A stretch of 64,000 bases of DNA from Proteus alimentorum (GTDB taxonomy: Bacteria; Pseudomonadota; Gammaproteobacteria; Enterobacterales; Enterobacteriaceae). The notes beneath the pieces were generated by a model, which had not been told where the DNA came from, did not search any database, and saw only the letters and a list, made by a program, of their open reading frames with translations. The stretch spans positions 310,001-374,000 of the forward strand of contig NZ_NBVR01000018.1 in the NCBI RefSeq assembly GCF_002607735.1, in the 5' to 3' direction. Positions 21,935-31,848 of this stretch are shown in pieces (positions within the stretch are counted from its first letter, which is position 1; each line of letters begins with the position of its first letter). The position numbers and the translations under genes are program-made.

Positions 21935-23128
21935 TTATTGAGGATTCTTAGCTGGCTCAGTTTGTTCAGGTGATGGCTTCGCATCTAGATTCTCTTCCTG
22001 AGCCGTTACTGTCATTTTTGGTTTTGCTTTTTGCAATCCAGAAACGATAACGCGCTCACCAGCCTGAACACCACTATTAACGAGCCATTTATTACCAACA
22101 GCTTGTGACACTTCGATGGTACGAACTTCAACAACATTGTCTTTATTAACAATCATTGTTGTCGCATCACCACGAGCTGTACGAATAACGGCTTGCTGTG
22201 GGATCAAAACTGCATTTTGGCGAATACCATTTTCTAACTTAGTGCGAACAAACATACCAGGTAATAATTCCCCATTTGGGTTAGGTACGATAGCACGCAT
22301 AGTAATTGAGCCTGTTGTTTCATCAACAGTCACATCAGAAAATTCTAAATGACCTTTCTGTGCGTAAGCTTGCCCATTAGTCAATGTTAAATGAACAACA
22401 GGTTTGCCTTGCTCTTGACGAATAACGCCACTTTCAATTTCATTTTTGAGTTTCAGGTAATCTTCGCTCGACTGTGTCACATTGACGTAAATTGGATCGA
22501 TTTGCTGAACCGTTGTCAGTGCAACTTGTTGACCAGGCGCGACAAGCGCACCTTCAGTAACCGTTGATTTACCTGAGCGACCTGAAATTGGCGCCGTTAC
22601 TTTGGTATATTCAAGATTAATTTTTGCTGTTGTTACCGCCGCTTCGCCAGCTTTAACTGCAGCAACGGCTTGTGCGTACTGAGAAGTTGCGGCATCAAAA
22701 TCTTGTTTACTGATATAGTTTGTACCCAGCAGAGGCTTATAACGCTCCACAGTGAGACGAGCTATTTCAGCATTAGCTTTCGCTTTCGCCAGCTCAGCTT
22801 GCGCACTATTTAAAGTTGCTTCAAACATAGCTGGGTCGATTTGGTACAAAGATGTACCTGCTTCTACATAGCTACCTTCGGTGTAATTGCGTTTTAAAAT
22901 AATGCCGCCAACTTGAGGACGGACTTCAGCAATACGGAAGGCTGATGTACGACCAGGTAAATCAGTGGTGATTGTCAGAGTTTGCGCTCCTAAAGTCACA
23001 ACACCTACAGCCGGTGCAGGAGGTGGTCCCCCAGCAGACTGTTTAGCTTTGTCGTCACATCCAGCAAGAACCAAGCTGCCTGATAGCACTAACAGAGCCA
23101 GAGGCAAAACCCCTCTGTTTTTTCGCAT
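21935..23128 (-). CDS. acrA: AcrA, periplasmic adaptor of RND efflux pump
   Basis: Lipoprotein adaptor that joins AcrB to TolC. The 397-aa precursor (E. coli 397) carries a lipoprotein signal ending in LVLAGC with lipidated Cys24, then the membrane-fusion layout: beta-barrel/lipoyl halves flanking a coiled-coil hairpin at about residues 100-170. The start at 23128 is chosen because a GAGG site precedes it and the lipobox then falls at the right distance; an upstream in-frame start at 23209 would run into the operator region. It is divergent from acrR across 124 bp and forms an operon with acrB. Confidence 0.96.
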   Translation of the reverse strand: MRKNRGVLPLALLVLSGSLVLAGCDDKAKQSAGGPPPAPAVGVVTLGAQTLTITTDLPGRTSAFRIAEVRPQVGGIILKRNYTEGSYVEAGTSLYQIDPAMFEATLNSAQAELAKAKANAEIARLTVERYKPLLGTNYISKQDFDAATSQYAQAVAAVKAGEAAVTTAKINLEYTKVTAPISGRSGKSTVTEGALVAPGQQVALTTVQQIDPIYVNVTQSSEDYLKLKNEIESGVIRQEQGKPVVHLTLTNGQAYAQKGHLEFSDVTVDETTGSITMRAIVPNPNGELLPGMFVRTKLENGIRQNAVLIPQQAVIRTARGDATTMIVNKDNVVEVRTIEVSQAVGNKWLVNSGVQAGERVIVSGLQKAKPKMTVTAQEENLDAKPSPEQTEPAKNPQ

Positions 23129-23200
23129 AAGAAAACCTCTATTCAAACGTTGTTTCCCGGGATAAAAATAATTAAGTTGATGATTGGTTGCGATGTATAG

Positions 23201-23224
23201 TACAAACATACATGAATGTATGTA
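23201..23224. promoter_or_regulatory. AcrR operator in the acrA-acrR intergenic region
   Basis: A 24-bp near-palindrome starting TACAAACATACA and ending TGAATGTATGTA differs at only a few left-arm positions from the known E. coli AcrR site. It lies between the divergent acrAB and acrR genes, so AcrR probably represses both. Confidence 0.88.
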
Positions 23225-23252
23225 AATTAACTTCAGTCAAAATCGAGGATTA

Positions 23253-23897
23253 ATGGCACGAAAAACTAAACGGCAGGCACAAGAAACAAAACAGCAGATT
23301 ATTGATGCTGCACTTAGGCTGTTTACTGTGCAAGGCGTTTCTGCCACATCACTTTCAGATATTGCATCCGCAGCCGGTGTTACCCGTGGTGCAATATATT
23401 GGCACTTTAAAAATAAAGTGGATTTATTTACTGAAGCGTGCGAACTCACCGACTTAAAAATAGAATCTTTAGAAATAGAGTATCAAACAAAATACCCAGA
23501 TGATCCACTATTTGTATTAAGAGAATTGCTTATTTACATATTGACATCAATTGTCGAAGATCCTAAACATAATGCACTTCTAGAAATATATTTCCATAAA
23601 TGCGAATTTGTCGGTGAAATGACACCAATTGTTGAAATTCGCAGAGAATTGTGTGCAGCGGATCACTCCAGAATAGAACAGTCTTTATCTCGTTGTATTG
23701 AAAAAAAACAGCTTCCTGCAAACCTTAATTTAAGAAGATCCGCCATTATGTTAAGAGCCATGATGACTGGTCTTGCCGAAAATTGGTTATTTTCGCCAGA
23801 AAGTTTTTCTATCAAAGATGAAAGTCAATATTTGGTTGATAGCTTTATTGATATGATAAAGCATAGCGCAAATATGAGAATATCAGCGTCATCTTAA
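23253..23897 (+). CDS. acrR: AcrR, TetR-family repressor of acrAB
   Basis: Ligand-responsive repressor that dissociates from DNA when it binds drugs or dyes. The 214-aa protein (E. coli 215) begins MARKTKRQAQETKQQIIDAA and has the TetR helix-turn-helix at about residues 30-53 (TSLSDIASAAGVTRGAIYWHF). The C-terminal ligand domain is more divergent. It is divergent from acrAB with its operator between them. No truncation is seen, so the gene looks functional. Confidence 0.95.
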   Translation: MARKTKRQAQETKQQIIDAALRLFTVQGVSATSLSDIASAAGVTRGAIYWHFKNKVDLFTEACELTDLKIESLEIEYQTKYPDDPLFVLRELLIYILTSIVEDPKHNALLEIYFHKCEFVGEMTPIVEIRRELCAADHSRIEQSLSRCIEKKQLPANLNLRRSAIMLRAMMTGLAENWLFSPESFSIKDESQYLVDSFIDMIKHSANMRISASS

Positions 23898-23925
23898 TTT
23901 ATTATTAAACTTGAGGAAGGTGTTT

Positions 23926-24279
23926 ATGAGTAAGGTATTAGTTATTGCTAATGGTGCCGCGTATGGTAATGAATCATTATTTAACGCACTGCGTTTATCA
24001 ATAACGTTAAAAGAACAGCATCCAGAAACTGAATTAAATATTTTTTTAATGTCAGATGCTGTGACTGGGGCTTTAGCTCGTCAACAACCTAAAGAAGGTT
24101 ATAACTTACAGCAAATGTTGGAAATTTTAACCGCACAAAATGTTCCGGTTAAACTCTGTAAAACATGTACAGATACTCGTGGTATCAGTGATTTACCTCT
24201 TGTTGATGGTGCAGAATTAGGCACTTTAGTGGATTTAGCTCAGTGGACATTAGATGCTGATAAGATCCTTACTTTCTGA
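23926..24279 (+). CDS. ychN: YchN, DsrE/F-family sulfur-relay-like protein
   Basis: Small cytoplasmic protein of the DsrE/DsrF/TusD fold. The 117-aa length equals E. coli YchN, and the core QQMLEILTAQNVPVKLCKTC is nearly identical to it. The CKTC pair is the likely sulfur-handling or redox site. The function in enterobacteria is not established. The start at 23926 has a strong GAGGAAGG site; an in-frame start at 23911 is unlikely. It lies 28 bp after acrR on the same strand. In E. coli ychN is far from acrR, so its place here is a rearrangement. Confidence 0.9.
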   Translation: MSKVLVIANGAAYGNESLFNALRLSITLKEQHPETELNIFLMSDAVTGALARQQPKEGYNLQQMLEILTAQNVPVKLCKTCTDTRGISDLPLVDGAELGTLVDLAQWTLDADKILTF

Positions 24280-24405
24280 TCACTATTTCGTTTTCTCAGG
24301 CGAGAAATAACTCAAGCAACTTGTTCTGTTTACACTGCCAATTTAAAGTAATTGGATTATAATAATAAACAGTTTTTCAATATTAATTGAACAAGTTGCT
24401 TAACC

Positions 24406-27400
24406 ATGCGTATTCATACTTTTTTTTCTCAATTCAATAATCGAATAATGACGACTATTCTCGCCACGATTATTATGCTTATTTTTTGGAGTTTCTCCAT
24501 CACCTCAGTTTTAGCTGCGGTACCCAGCAATTTACCCACCCAAGAAAGTATTCAAAACCAGCTTAATTTATTAAACAAACGTAGCGAGCTAAGTGCAGAA
24601 GATAAATTAACGATTGCTGATTTGGAACAATCTCTTTTATTACTTGATAACATTCAACAGCTAGAAAAAAAACTAACAAGTTATGATAAAACCGTAGAGC
24701 AATTACCTGAAAAACTGCGTAATGCACAATATCAACTTAATCAGTTAAAACAGAAAGTCGCTAATAAAGAAGCAGAAGACTATCAAAAATCACTAGAAGC
24801 ATTACCGTTAGCAACGTTAGAGTCACAATTAGAGACCGTCTTACAATCATTACAAAAAGCGCAAGACGATTTAGCAAATTACAGTAATGAACTTATTGTG
24901 TTACAAACACAACCAGAAAGGGCGCAATCTGTTTTATTTAATAACTCAGAAAGACTGCAACAAATAAGAATATTACTGAATAAAAGTAGTGCGGATAAAG
25001 CCCAAATGCGCGCTTCAGCAGTGCAGTTATTACAATTAGAGCAATATTATCTTCAACAACAGAATAATTATCAAAAGCGTACCTTACAATCTAATGTGCA
25101 GTTACAAAGCCTATTACAACTTCAACGTGATTATAGTTCAGCTTACATCGATCTTTCCCAAGAACATGCTCAACTAATTCAAGAAGCGATCAGTGATAAG
25201 CGTTTAGACAGTTCAGAAGAAACGGCGAAAGAAGCGCAAAGTACAGGGCTTGAAAATCAGGCAATTAATAGTAATCCTTTTTATTTAGCGCAAACAGAAA
25301 TCAATAAACATCTTAGTGATGAGCTGATTATTACAACGCAAAATAATAATGAGTTAAATCGCCATAGCCTTATGGTCAAAAATCGTTTAGACAGAGCCAT
25401 TCAATCTGAACGGAATTTAAAAGAACAAATTGACGTGCTCAAAGGAAGCTTATTGCTTTCTCGTATCTTATTTGAAGAGCAAGTCGACTTGCCTGATGGT
25501 ATTTTTATTAATAACCTGCCCGATAAAATTGCGGATTTACGTTTAGAGCAGTTTGAAATAAATAAACAACGTGATCAGATAATACAGCCCAGCATTTATA
25601 TTGATCAGTTGATGCATGAATACCAAGTCGCTCATCCTGAAGCCACGGATCCTAATGCACAAAAAGAGTTACGTAGTGCATTAGAATTACTTGTTGATGC
25701 TAGACGTGAATTGCTTGATAAGCTCAACAACCAGTTGGGTAATCAAATATCAGGTTCGATTAACTTACAAATGGATCAACAACAATTACGCAGTGTGGTA
25801 AGTTCACTCGAAAACACATTGGCTCAGCAAATTTTCTGGGTAAGTAGTAATAAGCCGATTAATCTTAATTGGTTTTCAACATTCCCGGCTCAGGCTGTTG
25901 CCGAGTTTCAAGGTTTTAAACTCAATTGGTCAAATGAAAATCTGCTGATCGGGGCTAAGAAATCACTTCCTGTTCTTATTGCGTTAATTTTGTTCGGTTC
26001 AATACTGATTTGGCAACGTAAAAAACTCGATATTCAGTTTGAAAAACTGAATGGGGATATCAATAAGCTCAATAAAGATTCTCAGTTACATACACCACTT
26101 GCACTGGGAATTGTTTTTCTCAAAACATTACCTCTGTCTTGTTTTGTCTTAGCAATAGGATATTGGTTAATAAATAGCTTTAATGTACAACAAGAATTTA
26201 TCTGGTCTTTCGCTTGGCAATTTGCGGTATTTTGGCTGATGTTCGAATGGTCTTATCGCTTAATGTCTGACAATGGTGTTGCCGTAAAACATTTTAAAAT
26301 TCCCGTAGAACGCGTCCAGCAAAATCGTAAACGTTTATTGCGGCTTTCTCTTCCTATGTTACCTATTATTCTGCTTTCTGCTTATGGTATTAATAATCCA
26401 TTATTGCTGGTGGGTGATGTTATTGGCCAGTTGGTTGCGATTATTTCACTATTTGGTATTAGTTTCTTCACATTGCCATTTTGCCGTGAAATGTGGCAAG
26501 AAAAAGGTAACCATGTTGTTAGAACCGTTGTGATTACTTTATTAACGTTTTCACCTTTAATTTTAATGGGTTTAGTGATTTTTGGTTATTACTATACGGC
26601 GTTACGTTTAGCAAATCGTTGGATTGATAGTTTATATCTGCTTATGTTGTGGTTTATTGCTTATCACGCCAGTTTGCGCGGATTAACCGTTGCGGCTAGA
26701 AGGCTTGCCTATCGTCGCGCTCTTGAACGTAGACAAGCGATGTTAAAAGAGAAGAAAGAAGGTGAAGATAACAGCCTTGAACCTATTCAAGAGCCACCAA
26801 TGGATATGGATCAAATCAATCAGCAATCATTAAGACTGACAACGATGATCTTATTTATCATCTTTGCTTCTAGTTTCTATGGAATTTGGTCTGATTTTAT
26901 TACTGTCTTTACCTATTTAGATGGAATAACGCTTTGGAGTTACACTTTACCGACCGAACTCGGTAATGTTGTGAAGGCAGTGACTGTTGCAGATCTATTA
27001 TTGTCTGTTTCTATTATGGCAATTTCTTGGTTTATGACACGAAATTTACCAGGTTTATTAGAGGTATTAATTTTATCTCGTATAAAACTGCAACAAGGTG
27101 CTTCTTACGCGATCACAACCATTTTGACTTACATAATTATTGCTATCGGAACCATCGTATCACTGGGAATATTAGGTGTAGCATGGGAAAAATTGCAATG
27201 GTTAGCCGCAGCCTTAACGGTTGGTTTAGGGTTTGGTTTACAAGAAATATTTGCAAACTTTGTGTCTGGCTTAATTATTTTGTTCGAAAGACCCGTCAGA
27301 ATTGGTGATACGGTTACTATTGGGACTTATTCCGGTACGGTTAGCCGAATTCGTATTAGGGCAACGACAGTGACTGACTTTGATCGCAAAGAAGTGATTA

Positions 27401-27828
27401 TTCCAAATAAAGCGTTTGTAACAGAACGGCTTATTAACTGGACATTATCTGATACGGTGACACGTATTATTATTCAAGTAGGCGTTGCTTATGGCTCTGA
27501 TCTTGATAAGGTCAAAGAGATCTTAATGAAGGCCGCTAAAGATAATGTCAGAGTGATGACTGAACCAGAACCTGTGGTGCTATTTACTGAATTTGGGGCA
27601 AGCACCCTGAATCATGATTTGCGTTTTTATGTCAGAACATTAGGTGATAGAAATATTGCAATAGATGAAGTTAACCGTGCTATTGATAAGTTATGTAATG
27701 AAAATAACATCAACATTGCATTTAACCAACTTGATGTTTATTTGCATAATAAACAAGGTGATGAAGTACAAGAGATAAAACGTCCTCTTGATGGCCCAAC
27801 ACCTGACGCGAATACGCCTTTTGCTTAA
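24406..27828 (+). CDS. mscK: MscK (KefA), potassium-dependent mechanosensitive channel
   Basis: Large MscS-superfamily channel that opens under membrane tension and limits lysis on osmotic downshift; in E. coli it also needs external potassium. The 1140-aa protein (E. coli 1120) has a signal-like N-terminal segment, a long Gln/Leu-rich periplasmic coiled-coil region (about residues 45-470), about ten membrane helices and a C-terminal MscS core with AALTVGLGFGLQEIFANFVSG. The stop codon abuts the stop of the convergent rsmS. The ribosome site is weak. Confidence 0.94.
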   Translation: MRIHTFFSQFNNRIMTTILATIIMLIFWSFSITSVLAAVPSNLPTQESIQNQLNLLNKRSELSAEDKLTIADLEQSLLLLDNIQQLEKKLTSYDKTVEQLPEKLRNAQYQLNQLKQKVANKEAEDYQKSLEALPLATLESQLETVLQSLQKAQDDLANYSNELIVLQTQPERAQSVLFNNSERLQQIRILLNKSSADKAQMRASAVQLLQLEQYYLQQQNNYQKRTLQSNVQLQSLLQLQRDYSSAYIDLSQEHAQLIQEAISDKRLDSSEETAKEAQSTGLENQAINSNPFYLAQTEINKHLSDELIITTQNNNELNRHSLMVKNRLDRAIQSERNLKEQIDVLKGSLLLSRILFEEQVDLPDGIFINNLPDKIADLRLEQFEINKQRDQIIQPSIYIDQLMHEYQVAHPEATDPNAQKELRSALELLVDARRELLDKLNNQLGNQISGSINLQMDQQQLRSVVSSLENTLAQQIFWVSSNKPINLNWFSTFPAQAVAEFQGFKLNWSNENLLIGAKKSLPVLIALILFGSILIWQRKKLDIQFEKLNGDINKLNKDSQLHTPLALGIVFLKTLPLSCFVLAIGYWLINSFNVQQEFIWSFAWQFAVFWLMFEWSYRLMSDNGVAVKHFKIPVERVQQNRKRLLRLSLPMLPIILLSAYGINNPLLLVGDVIGQLVAIISLFGISFFTLPFCREMWQEKGNHVVRTVVITLLTFSPLILMGLVIFGYYYTALRLANRWIDSLYLLMLWFIAYHASLRGLTVAARRLAYRRALERRQAMLKEKKEGEDNSLEPIQEPPMDMDQINQQSLRLTTMILFIIFASSFYGIWSDFITVFTYLDGITLWSYTLPTELGNVVKAVTVADLLLSVSIMAISWFMTRNLPGLLEVLILSRIKLQQGASYAITTILTYIIIAIGTIVSLGILGVAWEKLQWLAAALTVGLGFGLQEIFANFVSGLIILFERPVRIGDTVTIGTYSGTVSRIRIRATTVTDFDRKEVIIPNKAFVTERLINWTLSDTVTRIIIQVGVAYGSDLDKVKEILMKAAKDNVRVMTEPEPVVLFTEFGASTLNHDLRFYVRTLGDRNIAIDEVNRAIDKLCNENNINIAFNQLDVYLHNKQGDEVQEIKRPLDGPTPDANTPFA

Positions 27829-27993
27829 TTAAAGAGATGAATGAGTAGATTGTGTCGCTAATTTTTTTTCGTAATCTTGGCGCACAATCTCTAGGGCTTC
27901 TAGTGCTGTTTTAGGATCAATATGGTGGCTTTCAAGTAAATAGATAAGATCGACAGCCAATTGAACAGATTCTGGCGCTTCTTTTAAACTCAT
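27829..27993 (-). CDS. rsmS: RsmS (YbaM), small regulator-like protein
   Basis: A 54-aa protein too short for most gene calls. It reads [20 protein letters not shown] and continues to [13 protein letters not shown], matching E. coli YbaM over nearly its whole length (53 aa there). In Pectobacterium the homologue RsmS modulates secondary metabolism and virulence. It lies 11 bp after priC on the same strand, as in E. coli, with a GGGAG site before its ATG. Its TAA is directly adjacent to the TAA of the convergent mscK, without any spacer. Confidence 0.9.
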   Translation of the reverse strand: MSLKEAPESVQLAVDLIYLLESHHIDPKTALEALEIVRQDYEKKLATQSTHSSL

Positions 27994-28004
27994 AATCACT
28001 CCCT

Positions 28005-28547
28005 TTAAAATTTATCTTCTTGTTTCTCAATGCTCTTTTCGATAGAGAACAGGGCATTTTTGCAGCGAGCAAGGCGATTTTCAAGAGCAGCAATCTCTTT
28101 TTGTAACTCTTGTTGCTTCATAAAGCTCTGTGCTTGCGTTAATGAAAGCTCTCTATCTTGGATCATGGCTTGTAATCGACGCTCATAATCCTGATGTTGG
28201 GCAAGCTTTTGGTACAAATCGACACTTTTTTTTCGTTGAGTAAGCTGGTTCTCTTGCTTTCTTAGTGTTTGTGTCGATAATTCACGAGTTAATGCTTCAA
28301 TTTGTTGTAGGATTTGTGTGGCCAGAAATTTAACCTGCTGGCTTCGTTGTGCCTCAACACAAGCGATTAACTGGGTAAAATTATCGCGGATCTGTTGCAT
28401 ATAGCCACCAAGGGAATCACTTCGGCGGTGGAATAGTGCTGTGTCGAAGCAAGGTGCTGCAATTTTTTTGTTTGCAATAGGCGCCACTGTTTCGGCTAGA
28501 TTGTCTATCTGTTTTTTAAACAAGCTTAAAGGATCGGGTTTATTCAT
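28005..28547 (-). CDS. priC: PriC, primosomal replication protein N''
   Basis: Protein that restarts stalled replication forks by loading DnaB through SSB and Rep. The 180-aa product is predicted to be almost wholly helical, rich in Gln, Leu and Lys, with conserved [20 protein letters not shown] near residues 34-53. E. coli PriC is 175 aa. It heads a small operon with rsmS and is divergent from apt. In E. coli ybaN lies next to it; that gene is missing here. Confidence 0.92.
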   Translation of the reverse strand: MNKPDPLSLFKKQIDNLAETVAPIANKKIAAPCFDTALFHRRSDSLGGYMQQIRDNFTQLIACVEAQRSQQVKFLATQILQQIEALTRELSTQTLRKQENQLTQRKKSVDLYQKLAQHQDYERRLQAMIQDRELSLTQAQSFMKQQELQKEIAALENRLARCKNALFSIEKSIEKQEDKF

Positions 28548-28684
28548 CTGGTTCTTGTCCCTGTTTTGATAAAAACATGAATTGACTTAAAGCAACAAAA
28601 AAGAGTTGTTAATTGGCTTTCTGTTGCATTTTAACGGCATATTGCATAGATTCTATCGTTTCGTTTTTTATTATGGCACTGATT

Positions 28685-29236
28685 ATGACTGCTAACGCGC
28701 AACAACTGCAATTTATTAAAGACAGTATTGAAACCATTCCTGATTATCCAAAAGAAGGGATATTATTCCGTGATATCACTACATTATTGGATAATCCTGC
28801 TGCATATCAGGCAACCATTGATTTATTGGTAGAACACTATCAAGGTCAGGGTATCACTAAAGTTGTGGGTACCGAAGCACGAGGCTTCCTATTTGGTGCT
28901 CCTGTCGCTTTACGCCTAGGTGTTGGTTTTGTTCCTGTTCGTAAAAAAGGTAAATTGCCTCGCGAAACGCTCAGTGAAACTTATGATCTGGAATACGGCA
29001 CAGATACTTTGGAGATCCACAAAGATAGCATTACGGATCAAGATAAAGTATTGATGGTTGATGATTTACTGGCAACGGGTGGCACCATTGAAGCAACTGC
29101 TCGTCTTATCCGCCGTTTAGGCGGTACCGTGACAGAAGCGGCATTCATTATCTGCTTACCTGATTTAGGCGGTATCGAACGCTTAGAAAAACAAGGTGTT
29201 CACAGCTTTACACTGGTTGATTTTCCAGGACATTAA
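28685..29236 (+). CDS. apt: Apt, adenine phosphoribosyltransferase
   Basis: Purine-salvage enzyme that makes AMP from adenine and PRPP. The 183-aa protein equals the E. coli length from the chosen start [12 protein letters not shown]. It has the PRPP-binding motif [16 protein letters not shown] at about residues 119-134 and the flexible-loop [15 protein letters not shown]. In-frame ATGs at 28613 and 28673 would add residues not conserved in the family. None of the starts has a good ribosome site, so the start is chosen by homology. Confidence 0.94.
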   Translation: MTANAQQLQFIKDSIETIPDYPKEGILFRDITTLLDNPAAYQATIDLLVEHYQGQGITKVVGTEARGFLFGAPVALRLGVGFVPVRKKGKLPRETLSETYDLEYGTDTLEIHKDSITDQDKVLMVDDLLATGGTIEATARLIRRLGGTVTEAAFIICLPDLGGIERLEKQGVHSFTLVDFPGH

Positions 29237-29490
29237 TATCTTCACTGTTTAGATAAGAGCTAATTAAGTTCTTATCGTAAACATAAGTAAGAGTGCGGGT
29301 GTTGATATATCGTTTATAAGTTTTTCTATGTTTATAAATGTATATTGCCCGCACAATTGTTACCGCTTAATTTATCTTAAATTTCTGCTGGTTCTTTCAT
29401 CAATATCTCATTTGTTTCTTACAGATCTCGCTCAATAGGTCACCCCTGTGTTAGCATAGAGATAAATCTCGTTCAAATTTAGCGGAATCA

Positions 29491-31464
29491 ATGAGCTATC
29501 AGGTACTTGCCCGTAAGTGGCGCCCACAAACTTTTAACGATGTTGTCGGTCAACGTCATGTGTTGACGGCTTTAGCTAATGGTCTTGATCATCAGCGACT
29601 TCATCACGCCTATCTTTTTTCTGGCACACGAGGTGTCGGAAAAACCACTATTGCCCGATTATTCGCTAAAGGGCTTAATTGTGAAACTGGCATTACGAGT
29701 AAACCTTGTGGTCAATGTGCAAATTGCCTTGAAATAGAACAAGGGCGTTTCGTTGATTTAATTGAAATCGATGCCGCATCTCGAACAAAGGTAGAAGACA
29801 CCCGTGAACTGCTAGATAATGTGCAGTACGCGCCAGCACGCGGACGCTTTAAGGTCTACTTGATTGACGAAGTTCACATGCTTTCTCGTCATAGTTTCAA
29901 CGCGCTACTAAAAACATTAGAAGAGCCGCCAGAGCACGTTAAATTCTTATTAGCGACAACCGATCCACAAAAATTACCTGTCACAATTTTATCGCGTTGC
30001 TTGCAATTTCATCTACGAGCATTAGATATTGACCAAATTGCGACACAACTCGAAAAAGTGCTTTCAGCAGAGCATATTGAAAATGATGTTAGAGCCCGCC
30101 AACTTATTGCTCGTGCAGCTGATGGCAGTATGCGAGATGCGTTAAGCTTAACAGACCAAGCTATCGCAAGTGGCGAAGGTGTTGTTAGTGCGGAAGTGGT
30201 TAGCCAAATGCTTGGCACTATTGATGACGCTCAGCCTTTAGCATTGATTGAAGCGCTGGTAAAAGCGGATGGTCAACAGGTCATGTCGCTGGTTAATGAA
30301 GTTGCTTCAAGAGGGACTGACTGGGAAAATTTCTTAGTGGAGACACTCTCATTACTGCATCAAATTGCAATGTTGCAGTTATTGCCTAGTGAAGAAAACC
30401 CTCAAGAACAATTTACTCAAGAACGCCTACGCTTATTGGCTAAATCTGTTTCTCCACAAGATTTACAGCTCTATTATCAAACCTTATTAGTAGGGCGAAA
30501 AGAACTGGCTTATGCGCCAGATAGACGCATGGGCGTTGAAATGACTCTGTTACGTGCGCTTGCTTTTCATCCTAAAACAGTGATTGATGAAATACCTTCT
30601 GCGCCATTAGCACAGACTTTACCTTCAGCATCATTGCCTACGAATAGAAAATCTGAACATTATGCTCCACAGACGGTGCAGACTCATTCACCTCAAATGG
30701 CTCATCCATCTTCTTCACCAATAGAAAATAGTGCTTCACTAGGCAATAGCCCCGCAGCACAACTTCTAAGGGCAAGGCAGGCAATAAAGGGGACGGAACA
30801 ACAAACCCCGCCAAAAAAGTCTGAACCGGCGACGCCTAATCGGGCTAAGCCGGCTGCTAGTGCATTAGAGCGGCTAGCAGCCGTGAGTGAAAAACGCCAG
30901 CAAGTTGCTAAGCGTCAGACTAATGCGCCTGAAAAAAAGAAAAAAGAAGAGTATCAGTGGCGTCCACAAAACCCGGAGTTAATGTCAACGCAAGAGGTTG
31001 TTTCTTCACCAAAAGAGATCAAAGAAGTTCTCGAATATGAAAAAACACCTGAATTAGCAGCAAAAATTGCTAAAGAGTCGCAAGAAAGAGATGCGTGGGC
31101 GGCTGAAATTGGCAAAATGCCACTCCCTAAATTGGTGCAACAACTGGCATTAAATGCGTATAAAGAGACGGTAAGCGAAGAAAACGTTATTTTGCATTTA
31201 CGAACTAAACAGAAACATTTAAATTCAGCAAATGCGTTACGCACGCTTACTAATGCGTTAAGTGAATTGCATGGAAAAGCAATTTCACTCACAATTATAG
31301 AAGATGATGATCCCACGGTGAAAACACCGTTGGAGTGGCGACAAGCCATTTATGATGAAAAATTGGCGTTATCGCGTCAATCGATTATTACGGATAAAAC
31401 GATTCAAACATTACAGCAATATTTTGATGCTGAATTGGATGAAGAGAGTATCCGACCTGTTTAA
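29491..31464 (+). CDS. dnaX: DnaX, DNA polymerase III tau subunit (gamma by frameshift)
   Basis: Clamp-loader ATPase of the replicative polymerase. Tau (657 aa; E. coli 643) holds the loader together and binds the core polymerase and DnaB. The AAA+ part has Walker A GTRGVGKTT, a zinc module CGQCANC and the sensor region LLATTDPQKLP. After a low-complexity linker (about residues 365-480) comes the tau-specific C-terminal domain. A -1 frameshift signal at codons 441-443 would give a gamma form of about 444 aa. An SD-like GCGGAA precedes the start. It is followed by ybaB and recR as in E. coli. Confidence 0.97.
   Translation: MSYQVLARKWRPQTFNDVVGQRHVLTALANGLDHQRLHHAYLFSGTRGVGKTTIARLFAKGLNCETGITSKPCGQCANCLEIEQGRFVDLIEIDAASRTKVEDTRELLDNVQYAPARGRFKVYLIDEVHMLSRHSFNALLKTLEEPPEHVKFLLATTDPQKLPVTILSRCLQFHLRALDIDQIATQLEKVLSAEHIENDVRARQLIARAADGSMRDALSLTDQAIASGEGVVSAEVVSQMLGTIDDAQPLALIEALVKADGQQVMSLVNEVASRGTDWENFLVETLSLLHQIAMLQLLPSEENPQEQFTQERLRLLAKSVSPQDLQLYYQTLLVGRKELAYAPDRRMGVEMTLLRALAFHPKTVIDEIPSAPLAQTLPSASLPTNRKSEHYAPQTVQTHSPQMAHPSSSPIENSASLGNSPAAQLLRARQAIKGTEQQTPPKKSEPATPNRAKPAASALERLAAVSEKRQQVAKRQTNAPEKKKKEEYQWRPQNPELMSTQEVVSSPKEIKEVLEYEKTPELAAKIAKESQERDAWAAEIGKMPLPKLVQQLALNAYKETVSEENVILHLRTKQKHLNSANALRTLTNALSELHGKAISLTIIEDDDPTVKTPLEWRQAIYDEKLALSRQSIITDKTIQTLQQYFDAELDEESIRPV
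30813..30853 (+). promoter_or_regulatory. Programmed -1 frameshift signal within dnaX
   Basis: The slippery heptamer AAAAAAG (30813-30819) lies in the frame A AAA AAG. A slip by -1 reads GTC then TGA (30822-30824), ending gamma after one extra residue. Six bases downstream, CCGGC (30826-30830) pairs with GCCGG (30849-30853), with a possible inner GCC/GGC pairing. An upstream AAAGGGGA (30786-30793) may be the Shine-Dalgarno-like stimulator, though farther away than in E. coli. Confidence 0.85.
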
Positions 31465-31482
31465 TCGCAACATGTTGTATGA

Positions 31483-31847
<365 letters not shown>

Positions 31848-31848
<1 letters not shown>

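Noticed and set aside
30954-31349. A 131-codon open frame on the minus strand inside dnaX
   Set aside because: Antisense shadow of the tau C-terminal domain, with Ser/Cys/Phe-rich composition typical of such shadows.
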